Part shown: piece by piece, positions 1-5,288 of the stretch
Layout of the letters: the number at the start of each line of letters is the position of its first letter
How positions within the stretch are numbered: the stretch's first letter is position 1
NCBI GenBank assembly: GCA_050330975.1
Contig: JBHJHK010000094.1
Coordinates: forward strand, 1-5,290
DNA length: 5,290 bases
Direction of reading: 5' to 3'
From: JBHJHK01 sp050330975
GTDB lineage: Bacteria; Pseudomonadota; Gammaproteobacteria; Competibacterales; Competibacteraceae
Notes under the pieces: generated by a model
Seen by the model: only the letters and a program-made list of their open reading frames with translations
What the model was told of the DNA's origin: nothing
The model's database searches: none
Program-made: the position numbers and the translations under genes

Positions 1-167
1 GGTTTGTTTTCGGTTCGGCGGGGGGGTTTTCCCCCCTCCCGGGGGGGGTTGGGGGCCAATTTGGTCACATTTTTCCTGGGGTTGGGGGCCTGGTAGGGGC
101 TGGGGGGGGGATGGGGGGCGGCGACAGCGGCGGTGGGGAGGCCGGTGACCACGTGGCGGCGTTTCAA
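1..167 (-). CDS. Probable 5' part of an exported (Tat-type) solute-binding protein, possibly TRAP/DctP family; runs off the window
   Basis: The minus strand has a TTG start at 167-165, preceded by GAGGAG (181-176) with an 8-base spacer. The frame stays open to the window edge, about 55 codons. The N-terminus reads MKRRHVVTGLPTAAVAAP: a basic twin-arginine segment, a short apolar stretch and alanines, which resembles a Tat signal peptide. The following segment (about 38-77 on the + strand) is a proline-rich, atypical protein in this frame. A few small indels or substitutions would turn it into something like W-K-M-V-T-T-W-P-P-N-F-P-G, the early mature sequence of many DctP-type TRAP substrate-binding proteins. 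The homopolymer-rich sequence makes such errors plausible. If correct, the product would bind an organic acid in the periplasm for a TRAP transporter. The signal-like start is seen directly; the family name is inference. It could instead be a chance open frame in GC-rich DNA. Confidence 0.42.
   Translation of the reverse strand, partial: MKRRHVVTGLPTAAVAAPHPPPSPYQAPNPRKNVTKLAPNPPREGGKPPRRTENK
78..118 (+). repeat. G-rich low-complexity tract with G-quadruplex potential
   Basis: Five G runs of 4, 5, 4, 9 and 6 bases are separated by short loops (TT, CCTGGTA, CT, AT), which fits the usual intramolecular G-quadruplex pattern. More G and C homopolymers lie upstream at 20-55. The tract falls inside the putative minus-strand leader gene. 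This density of homopolymers at a sequence end may also reflect sequencing or assembly error, so the exact run lengths should not be trusted. Confidence 0.4.
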
Positions 168-175
168 GGGGACGA

Positions 176-181
176 CTCCTC
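176..181 (-). promoter_or_regulatory. Ribosome binding site for the divergent minus-strand gene
   Basis: GAGGAG on the minus strand lies 8 bases before the TTG codon at 167-165. It is the main reason for choosing that start, because no ATG or GTG lies in frame nearby upstream. Confidence 0.4.
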
Positions 182-253
182 GGTGGTGGTGGCAGAGAGA
201 AAGATGTAGACCCAAGGCGGGGTGGCGCGCCGGCGTTTTGGGCCAACAAAGCC

Positions 254-282
254 ACTGTCGAAGGCCGGCGTACTCCTGTCAA
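254..282 (-). promoter_or_regulatory. Possible sigma-70-type promoter for the divergent minus-strand gene
   Basis: A perfect TTGACA -35 hexamer is read on the minus strand at 282-277. With a 17-base spacer it is followed by GACAGT (259-254), which matches the -10 consensus at only three of six positions. It lies about 90 bases before the TTG start of the minus-strand gene. The -35 box is convincing and the -10 box is weak, so this is a tentative call. The rest of the 168-353 gap shows no gene on either strand. Confidence 0.22.
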
Positions 283-353
283 GGGAGGTCGCCACCACTC
301 GGGCCAAGATCTAGACTAGGGTTCTACTTTCAACTGCCGAGGGTCGAGTCCCC

Positions 354-953
354 ATGACCGCGGTCATCGACTACTATCTCACCCCCCAATCGCCCTGGGC
401 TTACTTGGGCGGCGAGCGCCTCCACGCCTTGGCCCGTGGCAGCGGTGCAATCGTTCGGGTCAAACCCGTGGATTTGGGCCAACTATTTCGAGTGTCGGGG
501 GGGGTACCCCTGGCCGAGCGGCCCCCCCAGCGCCAGGCCTACCGCCGCCTGGAACTCGGTCGTTGGAGCCGCCATTTGCAGCTGCCCCTCAACCTCGAGC
601 CCGCTTGTTACCCCACCGATCCCATCCCGGCATCCCAGATGATCATCGCCGCCGCCGCCAAAGGCGTGGACGCCTTGGCCTTGGCCACGGCCATCGGTCG
701 AGCCCTTTGGGCCGAACAACGGGATATCAAGGATCCCGCCGTGTTGATCGCCGTGGCCGACGCCCTGGGATTGGCGGGGGAAGCATTGGTGCAGGAGGCG
801 GAAAAGCGCTTATACTGGCATCGCTTTCAAAGTTACACCGACGAGGCCATTGCCGCGGGGGTGTTCGGCGTGCCGAGCTACATCTACCGCGGCGAACTGT
901 TCTTCGGTCAGGATCGCTTGGCATTCTTGAGCAGCGCCCTGGGCGTGGAATGA
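354..953 (+). CDS. 2-hydroxychromene-2-carboxylate isomerase family protein (DsbA-like / kappa-class GST fold)
   Basis: The product has 199 residues, the usual length for this family. The N-terminus reads DYYLTPQSPWAYLGG (6-20). It matches the family's 'D-x-x-SP-[FWY]-AYL' motif, in which the serine (Ser13 here) activates glutathione. A helical middle section carries the family-like RLELGRWSRHLQLPLN (65-80). The C-terminal half has the thioredoxin-fold cis-proline motif GVPSY (172-176) and then FFGQDRL (183-189), both typical of the family. Characterised members isomerise 2-hydroxychromene-2-carboxylate in naphthalene breakdown, using glutathione. Many homologues lie outside such pathways and have unknown substrates. 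No other aromatic-degradation gene is visible here, so the exact reaction is not known. The start is supported by GAGGG at 339-343, 10 bases upstream. It is probably cytosolic, with no signal peptide. Confidence 0.88.
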   Translation: MTAVIDYYLTPQSPWAYLGGERLHALARGSGAIVRVKPVDLGQLFRVSGGVPLAERPPQRQAYRRLELGRWSRHLQLPLNLEPACYPTDPIPASQMIIAAAAKGVDALALATAIGRALWAEQRDIKDPAVLIAVADALGLAGEALVQEAEKRLYWHRFQSYTDEAIAAGVFGVPSYIYRGELFFGQDRLAFLSSALGVE

Positions 954-1065
954 TTGGCCTTCTGTAACCCCCGACGGCTTGATGCCCCCTTACTCTCAGG
1001 CCCGCGGTGGGATGCAGAAGCCCCCTTCTCGGTGCAGCGAGCAACGAGCCGCAGCGGGTAGAGCC

Positions 1066-1950
1066 ATGAAACCCAACGGGGATTTGACCCTGGCCGTGAT
1101 GTTTGTCGACATCTGTGGCAGCACCCGGCTATTCGCCGAGCACGGCGATGTCCTGGCTCTGGAGATGACCACCGAGTGCATCGACGAACTCAAGGTCATC
1201 GTCCAGCGCAGTGGGGGTCGGGTAGTCCAGACCCAGGGCGACGGCATTTTGTGCACCTTTGATCGGGTAGACGACGCCTTCCAGGCGGCGGCGACCATCC
1301 ATGAAACCCGGTTGTACCGCAAGCTATCCATCCACGCCGGCCTCCACGTGGGGCCGGTGATCGCCCAACACGGCAACGTGTTCGGCGACGCTGTCAACTT
1401 GGCCCACCGGCTGGTGGATCTGGCCAAAGAAGACGAGATTTTGCTCTCTCAAGACGCCGTGGCGCACCTGTCGGAGGATTTCCATTCCCAGTTGCGCTCC
1501 TTGGGCAAAATTACCCTCAAGGGTAAGATACAGCCCACGACAGTGCATCTGGTGGTCACCAGCGAAGAAGATGCCACCCAGCGCTGCCAGGGGGTATCGG
1601 GTTTGGTGCCCACGCGGGCCTACCTGGAGCTCAAGTACGACGCCTTCCGCCGCCTGTTGCGAGATCCCGCGCCGGACTTTGTGATCGGTCGTCAGGAGGG
1701 TTGTGACCTGGTGGTCAACCACAGCTACGCCTCGCGGCGCCATGCCACCATCGAAACCCGGCGGGGCAAGTTTTTCTTGGTGGACCACAGCACCAACGGC
1801 ACCTATGTCGTCGACCACAACAACCAAGTGATCTATCTGCGCCGGGATGTCATGCAGTTGTCGGGGAGTGGCTACATTTCTCTAGGTAGCGAACCCAAGC
1901 AAAACGACGACGTCCTCCTGCGCTATCGAGAGGCCGAAGAATTGGTATGA
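1066..1950 (+). CDS. Class III nucleotidyl cyclase domain + C-terminal FHA domain protein, copy 1
   Basis: With the ATG at 1066 the product has 294 residues. Residues ~8-165 are a class III cyclase homology domain: LAVMFVDICGST with metal Asp15, VVQTQGDGIL with metal Asp59, and NVFGDAVNLAHR with transition-state Asn111 and Arg115. The purine-selecting positions are changed: Gln55 replaces the usual Lys and Asn104 the usual Asp. Residues ~185-290 are a compact FHA (phosphothreonine-binding) domain with GR (208-209), SRRH (223-226) and STNGTYV (242-248). Such proteins make cyclic nucleotides, normally cAMP, as dimers. The FHA domain suggests control by a Ser/Thr kinase or a phosphorylated partner. 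No membrane segment or signal peptide is seen. An in-frame ATG at 979 would add 29 residues (start MMPPYSQARG) with no match in the two paralogues and no good ribosome site, so 1066 is preferred. The ribosome site at 1066 is itself weak. Catalysis looks possible; the substrate is uncertain. Confidence 0.85.
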   Translation: MKPNGDLTLAVMFVDICGSTRLFAEHGDVLALEMTTECIDELKVIVQRSGGRVVQTQGDGILCTFDRVDDAFQAAATIHETRLYRKLSIHAGLHVGPVIAQHGNVFGDAVNLAHRLVDLAKEDEILLSQDAVAHLSEDFHSQLRSLGKITLKGKIQPTTVHLVVTSEEDATQRCQGVSGLVPTRAYLELKYDAFRRLLRDPAPDFVIGRQEGCDLVVNHSYASRRHATIETRRGKFFLVDHSTNGTYVVDHNNQVIYLRRDVMQLSGSGYISLGSEPKQNDDVLLRYREAEELV

Positions 1951-1952
1951 GG

Positions 1953-1977
1953 CCACCGCGAGATGTCGCCGCGGTGG
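1953..1977. repeat. Perfect 8-bp inverted repeat between cyclase-FHA copies 1 and 2
   Basis: CCACCGCG (1953-1960) and CGCGGTGG (1970-1977) form a perfect GC-rich stem with a 9-base loop, starting 3 bases after the stop of copy 1. No T tract follows, so this is not a clear intrinsic terminator. It could attenuate transcription into copy 2 or protect the 3' end of the upstream message. The right arm sits inside a block (CCGCGGTGGG) that also occurs before copy 1. Confidence 0.45.
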
Positions 1978-2018
1978 GCGAAGTGGGTTGAGCTCAGCGG
2001 GGATGCAGCGAGACGGTC

Positions 2019-3017
2019 ATGAATCAGCCAACCGCCGGTGAAGTGACCCTGGCCGTGATGTTCGTGGATATCTGCAACAGTACGGGGCTTTACGCCCAAC
2101 ACGGCGATGTCTTGGCCCTGGCCATGGTGCGGGGTTGCCTCGACGAACTCCAGGCCATCGTCCAGGGCCACGGTGGCCAGGTGATCCAAGACCAGGGCGA
2201 TGGACTTTTGTGTGCCTTTGACGTGGTGGACAATGCCTTCCGGGCCGCTTTGGCCATCCAAAACAGCTCGGCCCCCGCCATGTTACCCGTCCACGCCGGT
2301 CTCAACGTGGGGCCCGTCATCCCCCAGGGGGGCAACGTGTTTGGCGACGCCGTCCACCTGGCCAAGCGCTTGGCGGAAGAAGCCAAGCCCAACGAATTCT
2401 TGTTGTCGGTGGAGGTCATCCAGGGGTTGACCTCCACCCACCACAGCCAAGTGCGGGCCCTGGGGGAATTTCGCCTCAAGGGCATCGCTCAACCGGTGGT
2501 GATCTACCTGTTGGTGGTTCGCGAAGAAGAGGCGACGACCCACCACCCCACTACCTTCGAGGGATCCAACCCGCCTCGGACGACGCTGATCCTCGAATGG
2601 AATGGTCATGGCTGTCTGTTGCGGGACCCCGTGCAGGGATTTGTCGTTGGACGGGAGGTGGCATCTGAAGAGGGGGGCAGCGAGCGCGGCGCCACCGTCC
2701 AAGGCAGCCGCCGGGAACTCCTGGAGGACCCCGGTCGTCCCCGTCCCGCCACCGTCAACCCCTGGGACGGCAAGAGCAAATTTGTGGTCAATCACCCCTA
2801 CGTCTCCCGCCACCACGCCACTATCGAGACCCGGGGGGGCAAATTCTTCTGGCTGGATCGCAGTACCAACGGCACCTACGTCGTCGATGCCCAGGGGCGG
2901 ACGACGGTCCTGCGCCGCGGGGGCGTCCTCCAACTGTCTGGGGTCGGCCGTATCGCGTTGGGCGGTGAGCCCAAAGTGGGCGTGGCAGTGCTGGGCTATC
3001 GAGAAGTCGAGGAATAG
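2019..3017 (+). CDS. Class III cyclase-like domain + FHA domain protein, copy 2, with altered active site and FHA insertion
   Basis: The 332-residue product has the same domain order as its neighbours. The cyclase domain (~9-168) keeps metal Asp17 (FVDICNST) and Asp61 (QDQGDGLL) and Arg117. The transition-state Asn is His113 (NVFGDAVHLAKR), and the purine-selecting pair is Gln57/Asn106 instead of Lys/Asp. In characterised class III cyclases, loss of that Asn strongly lowers activity, so this copy may be a weak or pseudo-enzyme, or one half of a heterodimer. The FHA domain (~189-330) has GR (211-212), SRHH (263-266) and STNGTYV (282-288). It is split by about 42 residues (213-254) between GR and FVVNH, where copy 1 has five. 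The insert is rich in charged residues, Gly and Pro and looks disordered. The start gives an N-terminus close to copy 1, though its ribosome site is weak. It lies 68 bases after copy 1 and may share its transcript. Confidence 0.85.
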   Translation: MNQPTAGEVTLAVMFVDICNSTGLYAQHGDVLALAMVRGCLDELQAIVQGHGGQVIQDQGDGLLCAFDVVDNAFRAALAIQNSSAPAMLPVHAGLNVGPVIPQGGNVFGDAVHLAKRLAEEAKPNEFLLSVEVIQGLTSTHHSQVRALGEFRLKGIAQPVVIYLLVVREEEATTHHPTTFEGSNPPRTTLILEWNGHGCLLRDPVQGFVVGREVASEEGGSERGATVQGSRRELLEDPGRPRPATVNPWDGKSKFVVNHPYVSRHHATIETRGGKFFWLDRSTNGTYVVDAQGRTTVLRRGGVLQLSGVGRIALGGEPKVGVAVLGYREVEE

Positions 3018-3053
3018 TGGGGGACAAGGCCAGAGGCGTCGCTGAAGGCAAAG

Positions 3054-3073
3054 CCGATCCCATGGGAGATCGG
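3054..3073. repeat. Short inverted repeat between cyclase-FHA copies 2 and 3
   Basis: CCGATC (3054-3059) and GATCGG (3068-3073) flank an 8-base loop that includes CCATGG. The stem is short and no T tract follows. It lies just upstream of the ribosome binding region of copy 3, so it might affect translation or be a protein site, or it may be chance. Confidence 0.25.
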
Positions 3074-3092
3074 AGGTTGAGGGTGGTGTGGG

Positions 3093-4100
3093 ATGGTGAA
3101 AACGACTATGAGCCAACAATCCGCCGACCGAGGTGAAACGACCCTGGCGGTCATGTTTGTCGACATCTGTAACAGCACCGGATTATTCGCCCAGTACGGC
3201 GATGCCCTGGCTCTGGAGAAGATAAAACAGTGCCTCGATGAACTCGAAGTCATCATCGCGGCCAACGCCGGCTGGGTGATTCAAAGCCAGGGTGACGGCA
3301 TATTGTGTGCTTTTGACCAGGTGGAAAACGCCTTTGGGGCAGCCAAGGCCATCCTCGAAGCCCGCCCCCAGCGCCAGTTGTCCATCCACGCCGGCCTCCA
3401 TTGGGGTCCGGTTATCGCCCGGGATGACAGCGTCTTCGGCGATGCCGTCAACCTGGCCAAACGCCTCACCGACGAAGCCAAGGTCGATGAAATACTCCTG
3501 TCGGCGGAGACGGCGGGCCACTTGCCCCCCAACTTGGGGGGCGATGTGCGGGCCCTGGGCAAGGTGCGCCTCAAGGGCATCCCTCAACCGGTGATGGTCT
3601 ACTCGTTGATGTTGCGGGAAGAAGATGTCACCTTCTTCCAAACCAAGCTCGACGATGTGCCCCAGGCGCCCTGTGCCTTGCTCCTCGAATGGGGAGAGCA
3701 GCGCTGTCTGCTCCAGGGTCCCGTACAGGGTTTTATCGTCGGCCGCGATGAGGAGCCGCACAGTGGTGATGCCACCGCCGAGGTGGAACGGGAAGGGTTT
3801 TCCGAGCCTTCTCCTCCACCGCTGGGGCAGGTCAAGGTTCGAAGTGGCAAGGGCAAATTTGTGGTCAACCACAGCTATGCCTCCCGCCACCACGGCACTA
3901 TCGAAACTCGGGGGGGCAAATTCTTTTGGGTGGATCGCAGCACCAATGGCACCTGTGTGGTCGACGACCAGGGTCACATGACCTTTCTCCGCCGCGGTGA
4001 TGTCATCCAACTGTCGGGGCAAGGTACCATCTCCCTGGGGGCCGAGCCCGAGAAAACCCCCCTGCCATTGCACTATCGAGAAACCGAACAAAAGCGATAA
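3093..4100 (+). CDS. Class III nucleotidyl cyclase domain + FHA domain protein, copy 3, with FHA insertion
   Basis: From the ATG at 3093 the product has 335 residues. A second in-frame ATG at 3108 (MSQQSADRGE) gives 330 residues and an N-terminus closer in length to the paralogues. GAGGG at 3079-3083, 9 bases upstream, slightly favours 3093. The cyclase domain (~16-175) keeps metal Asp24 (FVDICNST) and Asp68 (QSQGDGIL), and the transition-state pair Asn120/Arg124 (SVFGDAVNLAKR). The purine-selecting positions are Gln64 and Ser113, not Lys and Asp. The FHA domain (~195-330) has GR (217-218), SRHH (264-267) and STNGTC (283-288). A 37-residue segment (219-255), rich in Glu and Pro, separates GR from FVVNH at the same point as in copy 2 but with unrelated sequence. 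No membrane segment is present. It resembles copy 1 strongly, at well over half identical residues in the cyclase domain by eye. It is likely catalytic; its substrate is uncertain. Confidence 0.85.
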   Translation: MVKTTMSQQSADRGETTLAVMFVDICNSTGLFAQYGDALALEKIKQCLDELEVIIAANAGWVIQSQGDGILCAFDQVENAFGAAKAILEARPQRQLSIHAGLHWGPVIARDDSVFGDAVNLAKRLTDEAKVDEILLSAETAGHLPPNLGGDVRALGKVRLKGIPQPVMVYSLMLREEDVTFFQTKLDDVPQAPCALLLEWGEQRCLLQGPVQGFIVGRDEEPHSGDATAEVEREGFSEPSPPPLGQVKVRSGKGKFVVNHSYASRHHGTIETRGGKFFWVDRSTNGTCVVDDQGHMTFLRRGDVIQLSGQGTISLGAEPEKTPLPLHYRETEQKR

Positions 4101-4113
4101 CGGCTCCTGGGAA

Positions 4114-4129
4114 CGAGCGCCGCGGCTCG
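4114..4129. terminator. Weak hairpin after the cyclase-FHA cluster
   Basis: CGAGC (4114-4118) and GCTCG (4125-4129) can pair around GCCGCG, 13 bases after the stop of copy 3. The next bases are GGGTTT, not a true T tract. It is at best a weak terminator separating the cluster from gcvH. Confidence 0.2.
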
Positions 4130-4173
4130 GGTTTCGCTAAACTGGTCGCAGCTCGACAACGGACAACGACTGT

Positions 4174-4180
4174 AGGGGAG
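4174..4180 (+). promoter_or_regulatory. Ribosome binding site of gcvH
   Basis: AGGGGAG lies 5 bases before the ATG at 4186. Another ATG at 4181 overlaps this region but reads only Met-Pro before a stop, which supports 4186 as the true start. Confidence 0.6.
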
Positions 4181-4185
4181 ATGCC

Positions 4186-4572
4186 ATGAGCCAGATACCC
4201 GACGACTTGCTCTACACCACCTCTGACGAATGGGTGCGGATGGAAGCCGATGGCACCGTGACCGTTGGCATCACCGACTACGCCCAGGAGCAACTGGGAG
4301 ACTTGGTCTATGTGGAAGTCCCAAGTGCCGGGCGTCGGGTGCAGGCGGAGGAGGCCTGTGGGGTAGTGGAATCCGTCAAGGCCGCCCACGACGTGTTCGC
4401 CCCCCTGGCCGGGGAGGTCACCGCCGCCAACGACGCCCTTCAAGACCAACCCGAACAGGTCAATCAGGATCCCTATGGCGCCGGTTGGCTGTACCGTCTC
4501 AAGCCCGACACAACCCCAATGGGGTTGTTGGACGCCGCCGCCTACGGCGCCCGCATTGCCGCCCAGCACTGA
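4186..4572 (+). CDS. gcvH: Glycine cleavage system H protein (lipoyl carrier)
   Basis: The 128-residue length is normal for GcvH. It carries the aminomethyl group and electrons of glycine on a swinging lipoyl arm between the P, T and L proteins, in the cytosol. The sequence opens with the typical YTTSDEWVRMEADGTVTVGI (10-29), then TDYAQEQLGDLVYVEVPSAG (30-49). The lipoylation motif is GVVESVKAAHDV (59-70), with Lys65 as the attachment site. A family-typical PLAGEVTAAND and the region around YGAGWLYRLKP follow. The 85-base gap from the last cyclase gene and a strong ribosome site suggest independent expression. The genes for GcvT and GcvP are not in the window, so they must lie elsewhere or beyond the right-hand genes. 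Nothing suggests a link to the cyclases. Confidence 0.97.
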   Translation: MSQIPDDLLYTTSDEWVRMEADGTVTVGITDYAQEQLGDLVYVEVPSAGRRVQAEEACGVVESVKAAHDVFAPLAGEVTAANDALQDQPEQVNQDPYGAGWLYRLKPDTTPMGLLDAAAYGARIAAQH

Positions 4573-4635
4573 GACGACCCGTTTCGCCCCCCATACCCCG
4601 TTGGTTTTGATCCATATTCCCTCGATCCACCAGCT

Positions 4636-4640
4636 AGGAG
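4636..4640 (+). promoter_or_regulatory. Ribosome binding site of tpx
   Basis: AGGAG lies 9 bases before the ATG at 4650 and fixes the start of the peroxidase gene. The 77-base gap after gcvH shows no convincing terminator, so co-transcription with gcvH is possible. Confidence 0.6.
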
Positions 4641-4649
4641 TAGCGCGCC

Positions 4650-5150
4650 ATGCCCCACATTACCCTCAAGAGCAGTCCCCACGCCACAGCGGGTGACCTG
4701 CCCGCCGTCGACAGTCCCGCCCCGGCCTTTCGCCTCACCGACAGCTCCCTAAAGGATGTCACTTTGGCGGACTTCGCCGGTAAGACCAAAGTGATCAGTA
4801 CCGTGCCCAGTGTCGACACTCCGGTGTGTGCCACCTCGACCCGCAAGTTCAACGACTACGCCAAGGCCCACCCCGACGTGGCGGTGTTGGTGGTGTCGGC
4901 CGACTTGCCCTTTGCCCAAAAGCGCCTGTGCGGCGCCGAGTCCTTGGACCAGGTGACGACCCTGTCGTGCTTTCGCTCGTCCTTTGCCAAGGACTACGGG
5001 TTGCTGATCGAAGATGGCCCCATGATGGGTCTGTGTGCTCGGGCGGTGATCATCATCGACGCCACCGACAAGGTGCGCTACCTGCAACTGGTGACGGAGA
5101 TCGCCGACGAGCCCGACTACCAAGCCGCCCTGGACGCCCTAGTCGGTTAA
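4650..5150 (+). CDS. tpx: Thiol peroxidase (Tpx-type, atypical 2-Cys peroxiredoxin)
   Basis: The 166-residue product aligns along its full length with Tpx, the thioredoxin-dependent peroxidase that reduces hydrogen peroxide and alkyl hydroperoxides. The peroxidatic site is STVPSVDTPVCATSTRKFN (50-68), with Pro53, Thr57 and Cys60. The resolving cysteine is Cys94 in DLPFAQKRLCGAES (85-98), matching the Cys61/Cys95 pair of E. coli Tpx. The conserved active-site arginine is Arg131 in GLCARAVIIID (127-137), and the usual C-terminal LVTEIADEPDYQAAL is present. Two more cysteines, Cys107 and Cys129, are additions relative to the E. coli protein. There is no signal peptide of note, although many Tpx proteins are described as periplasm-associated; a cytosolic place is more likely from sequence. 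It is the last gene in the window, with an inverted repeat downstream. Confidence 0.96.
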   Translation: MPHITLKSSPHATAGDLPAVDSPAPAFRLTDSSLKDVTLADFAGKTKVISTVPSVDTPVCATSTRKFNDYAKAHPDVAVLVVSADLPFAQKRLCGAESLDQVTTLSCFRSSFAKDYGLLIEDGPMMGLCARAVIIIDATDKVRYLQLVTEIADEPDYQAALDALVG

Positions 5151-5183
5151 TACGGCTCTTGAGTCGTTGACCGGTATCCCATT

Positions 5184-5220
5184 CCCGCCCACTGCCCCCC
5201 GGGTCCCCCCCATGGGCGGG
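5184..5220 (+). terminator. Possible transcription end downstream of tpx (GC-rich inverted repeat)
   Basis: CCCGCCCA (5184-5191) and TGGGCGGG (5213-5220) are perfect 8-bp arms around a 21-base C-rich loop. The right arm can alternatively pair as ATGGG with CCCAT (5221-5225). There is no T tract, so an intrinsic terminator is not certain. It starts about 30 bases after the tpx stop. Confidence 0.35.
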
Positions 5221-5259
5221 CCCATAAAGCCCCAGAGCCCACCAGGCCGAAACACCTCG

Positions 5260-5288
5260 CAGAGTATCCTTCGGCGCTGTGTACTCTG
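5260..5288. repeat. Inverted repeat at the right edge of the window
   Basis: CAGAGTA (5260-5266) and TACTCTG (5282-5288) are perfect 7-bp arms with a 15-base loop. Part of CCAGAG at 5233-5238 could compete for the right arm. No gene is visible in 5151-5290. This may be an operator-like site or hairpin for a gene beyond the edge, or chance. Confidence 0.25.

Noticed and set aside
133..357. A + strand open frame of 74 codons in the left intergenic region
   Set aside because: Its product is rich in Trp, Arg and Pro with no recognisable motif, and it lies opposite the more convincing minus-strand leader and promoter. It looks like a chance frame in GC-rich DNA.
979..1065. An in-frame upstream ATG that would lengthen cyclase-FHA copy 1 by 29 residues
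   Set aside because: The added residues have no counterpart in copies 2 and 3, the codon lacks a ribosome site, and the segment overlaps the leader blocks shared with copy 2.
2283..4091. Long minus-strand open frames of 278 and 302 codons opposite copies 2 and 3
   Set aside because: They mirror the codon bias of the real genes; similar antisense frames appear opposite copy 1 as well, and the products show no domain of their own.
1066..4100. A cyclic-nucleotide anti-phage system (Pycsar- or CBASS-like)
   Set aside because: The altered base-selecting residues made this tempting, but there is no effector gene such as a membrane, TIR or nuclease protein next to the cyclases. The FHA fusion points to phospho-signalling, and the flanking genes are housekeeping.
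4181..4189. ATGCCATGA, a two-codon frame overlapping the gcvH start
   Set aside because: Such a minimal start-stop can arise by chance, and nothing else suggests translational coupling or control.
4573..4649. A promoter between gcvH and tpx (T-rich TTGGTTTTGATCCATATT at 4601-4618)
   Set aside because: No -35/-10 pair with acceptable spacing could be placed.
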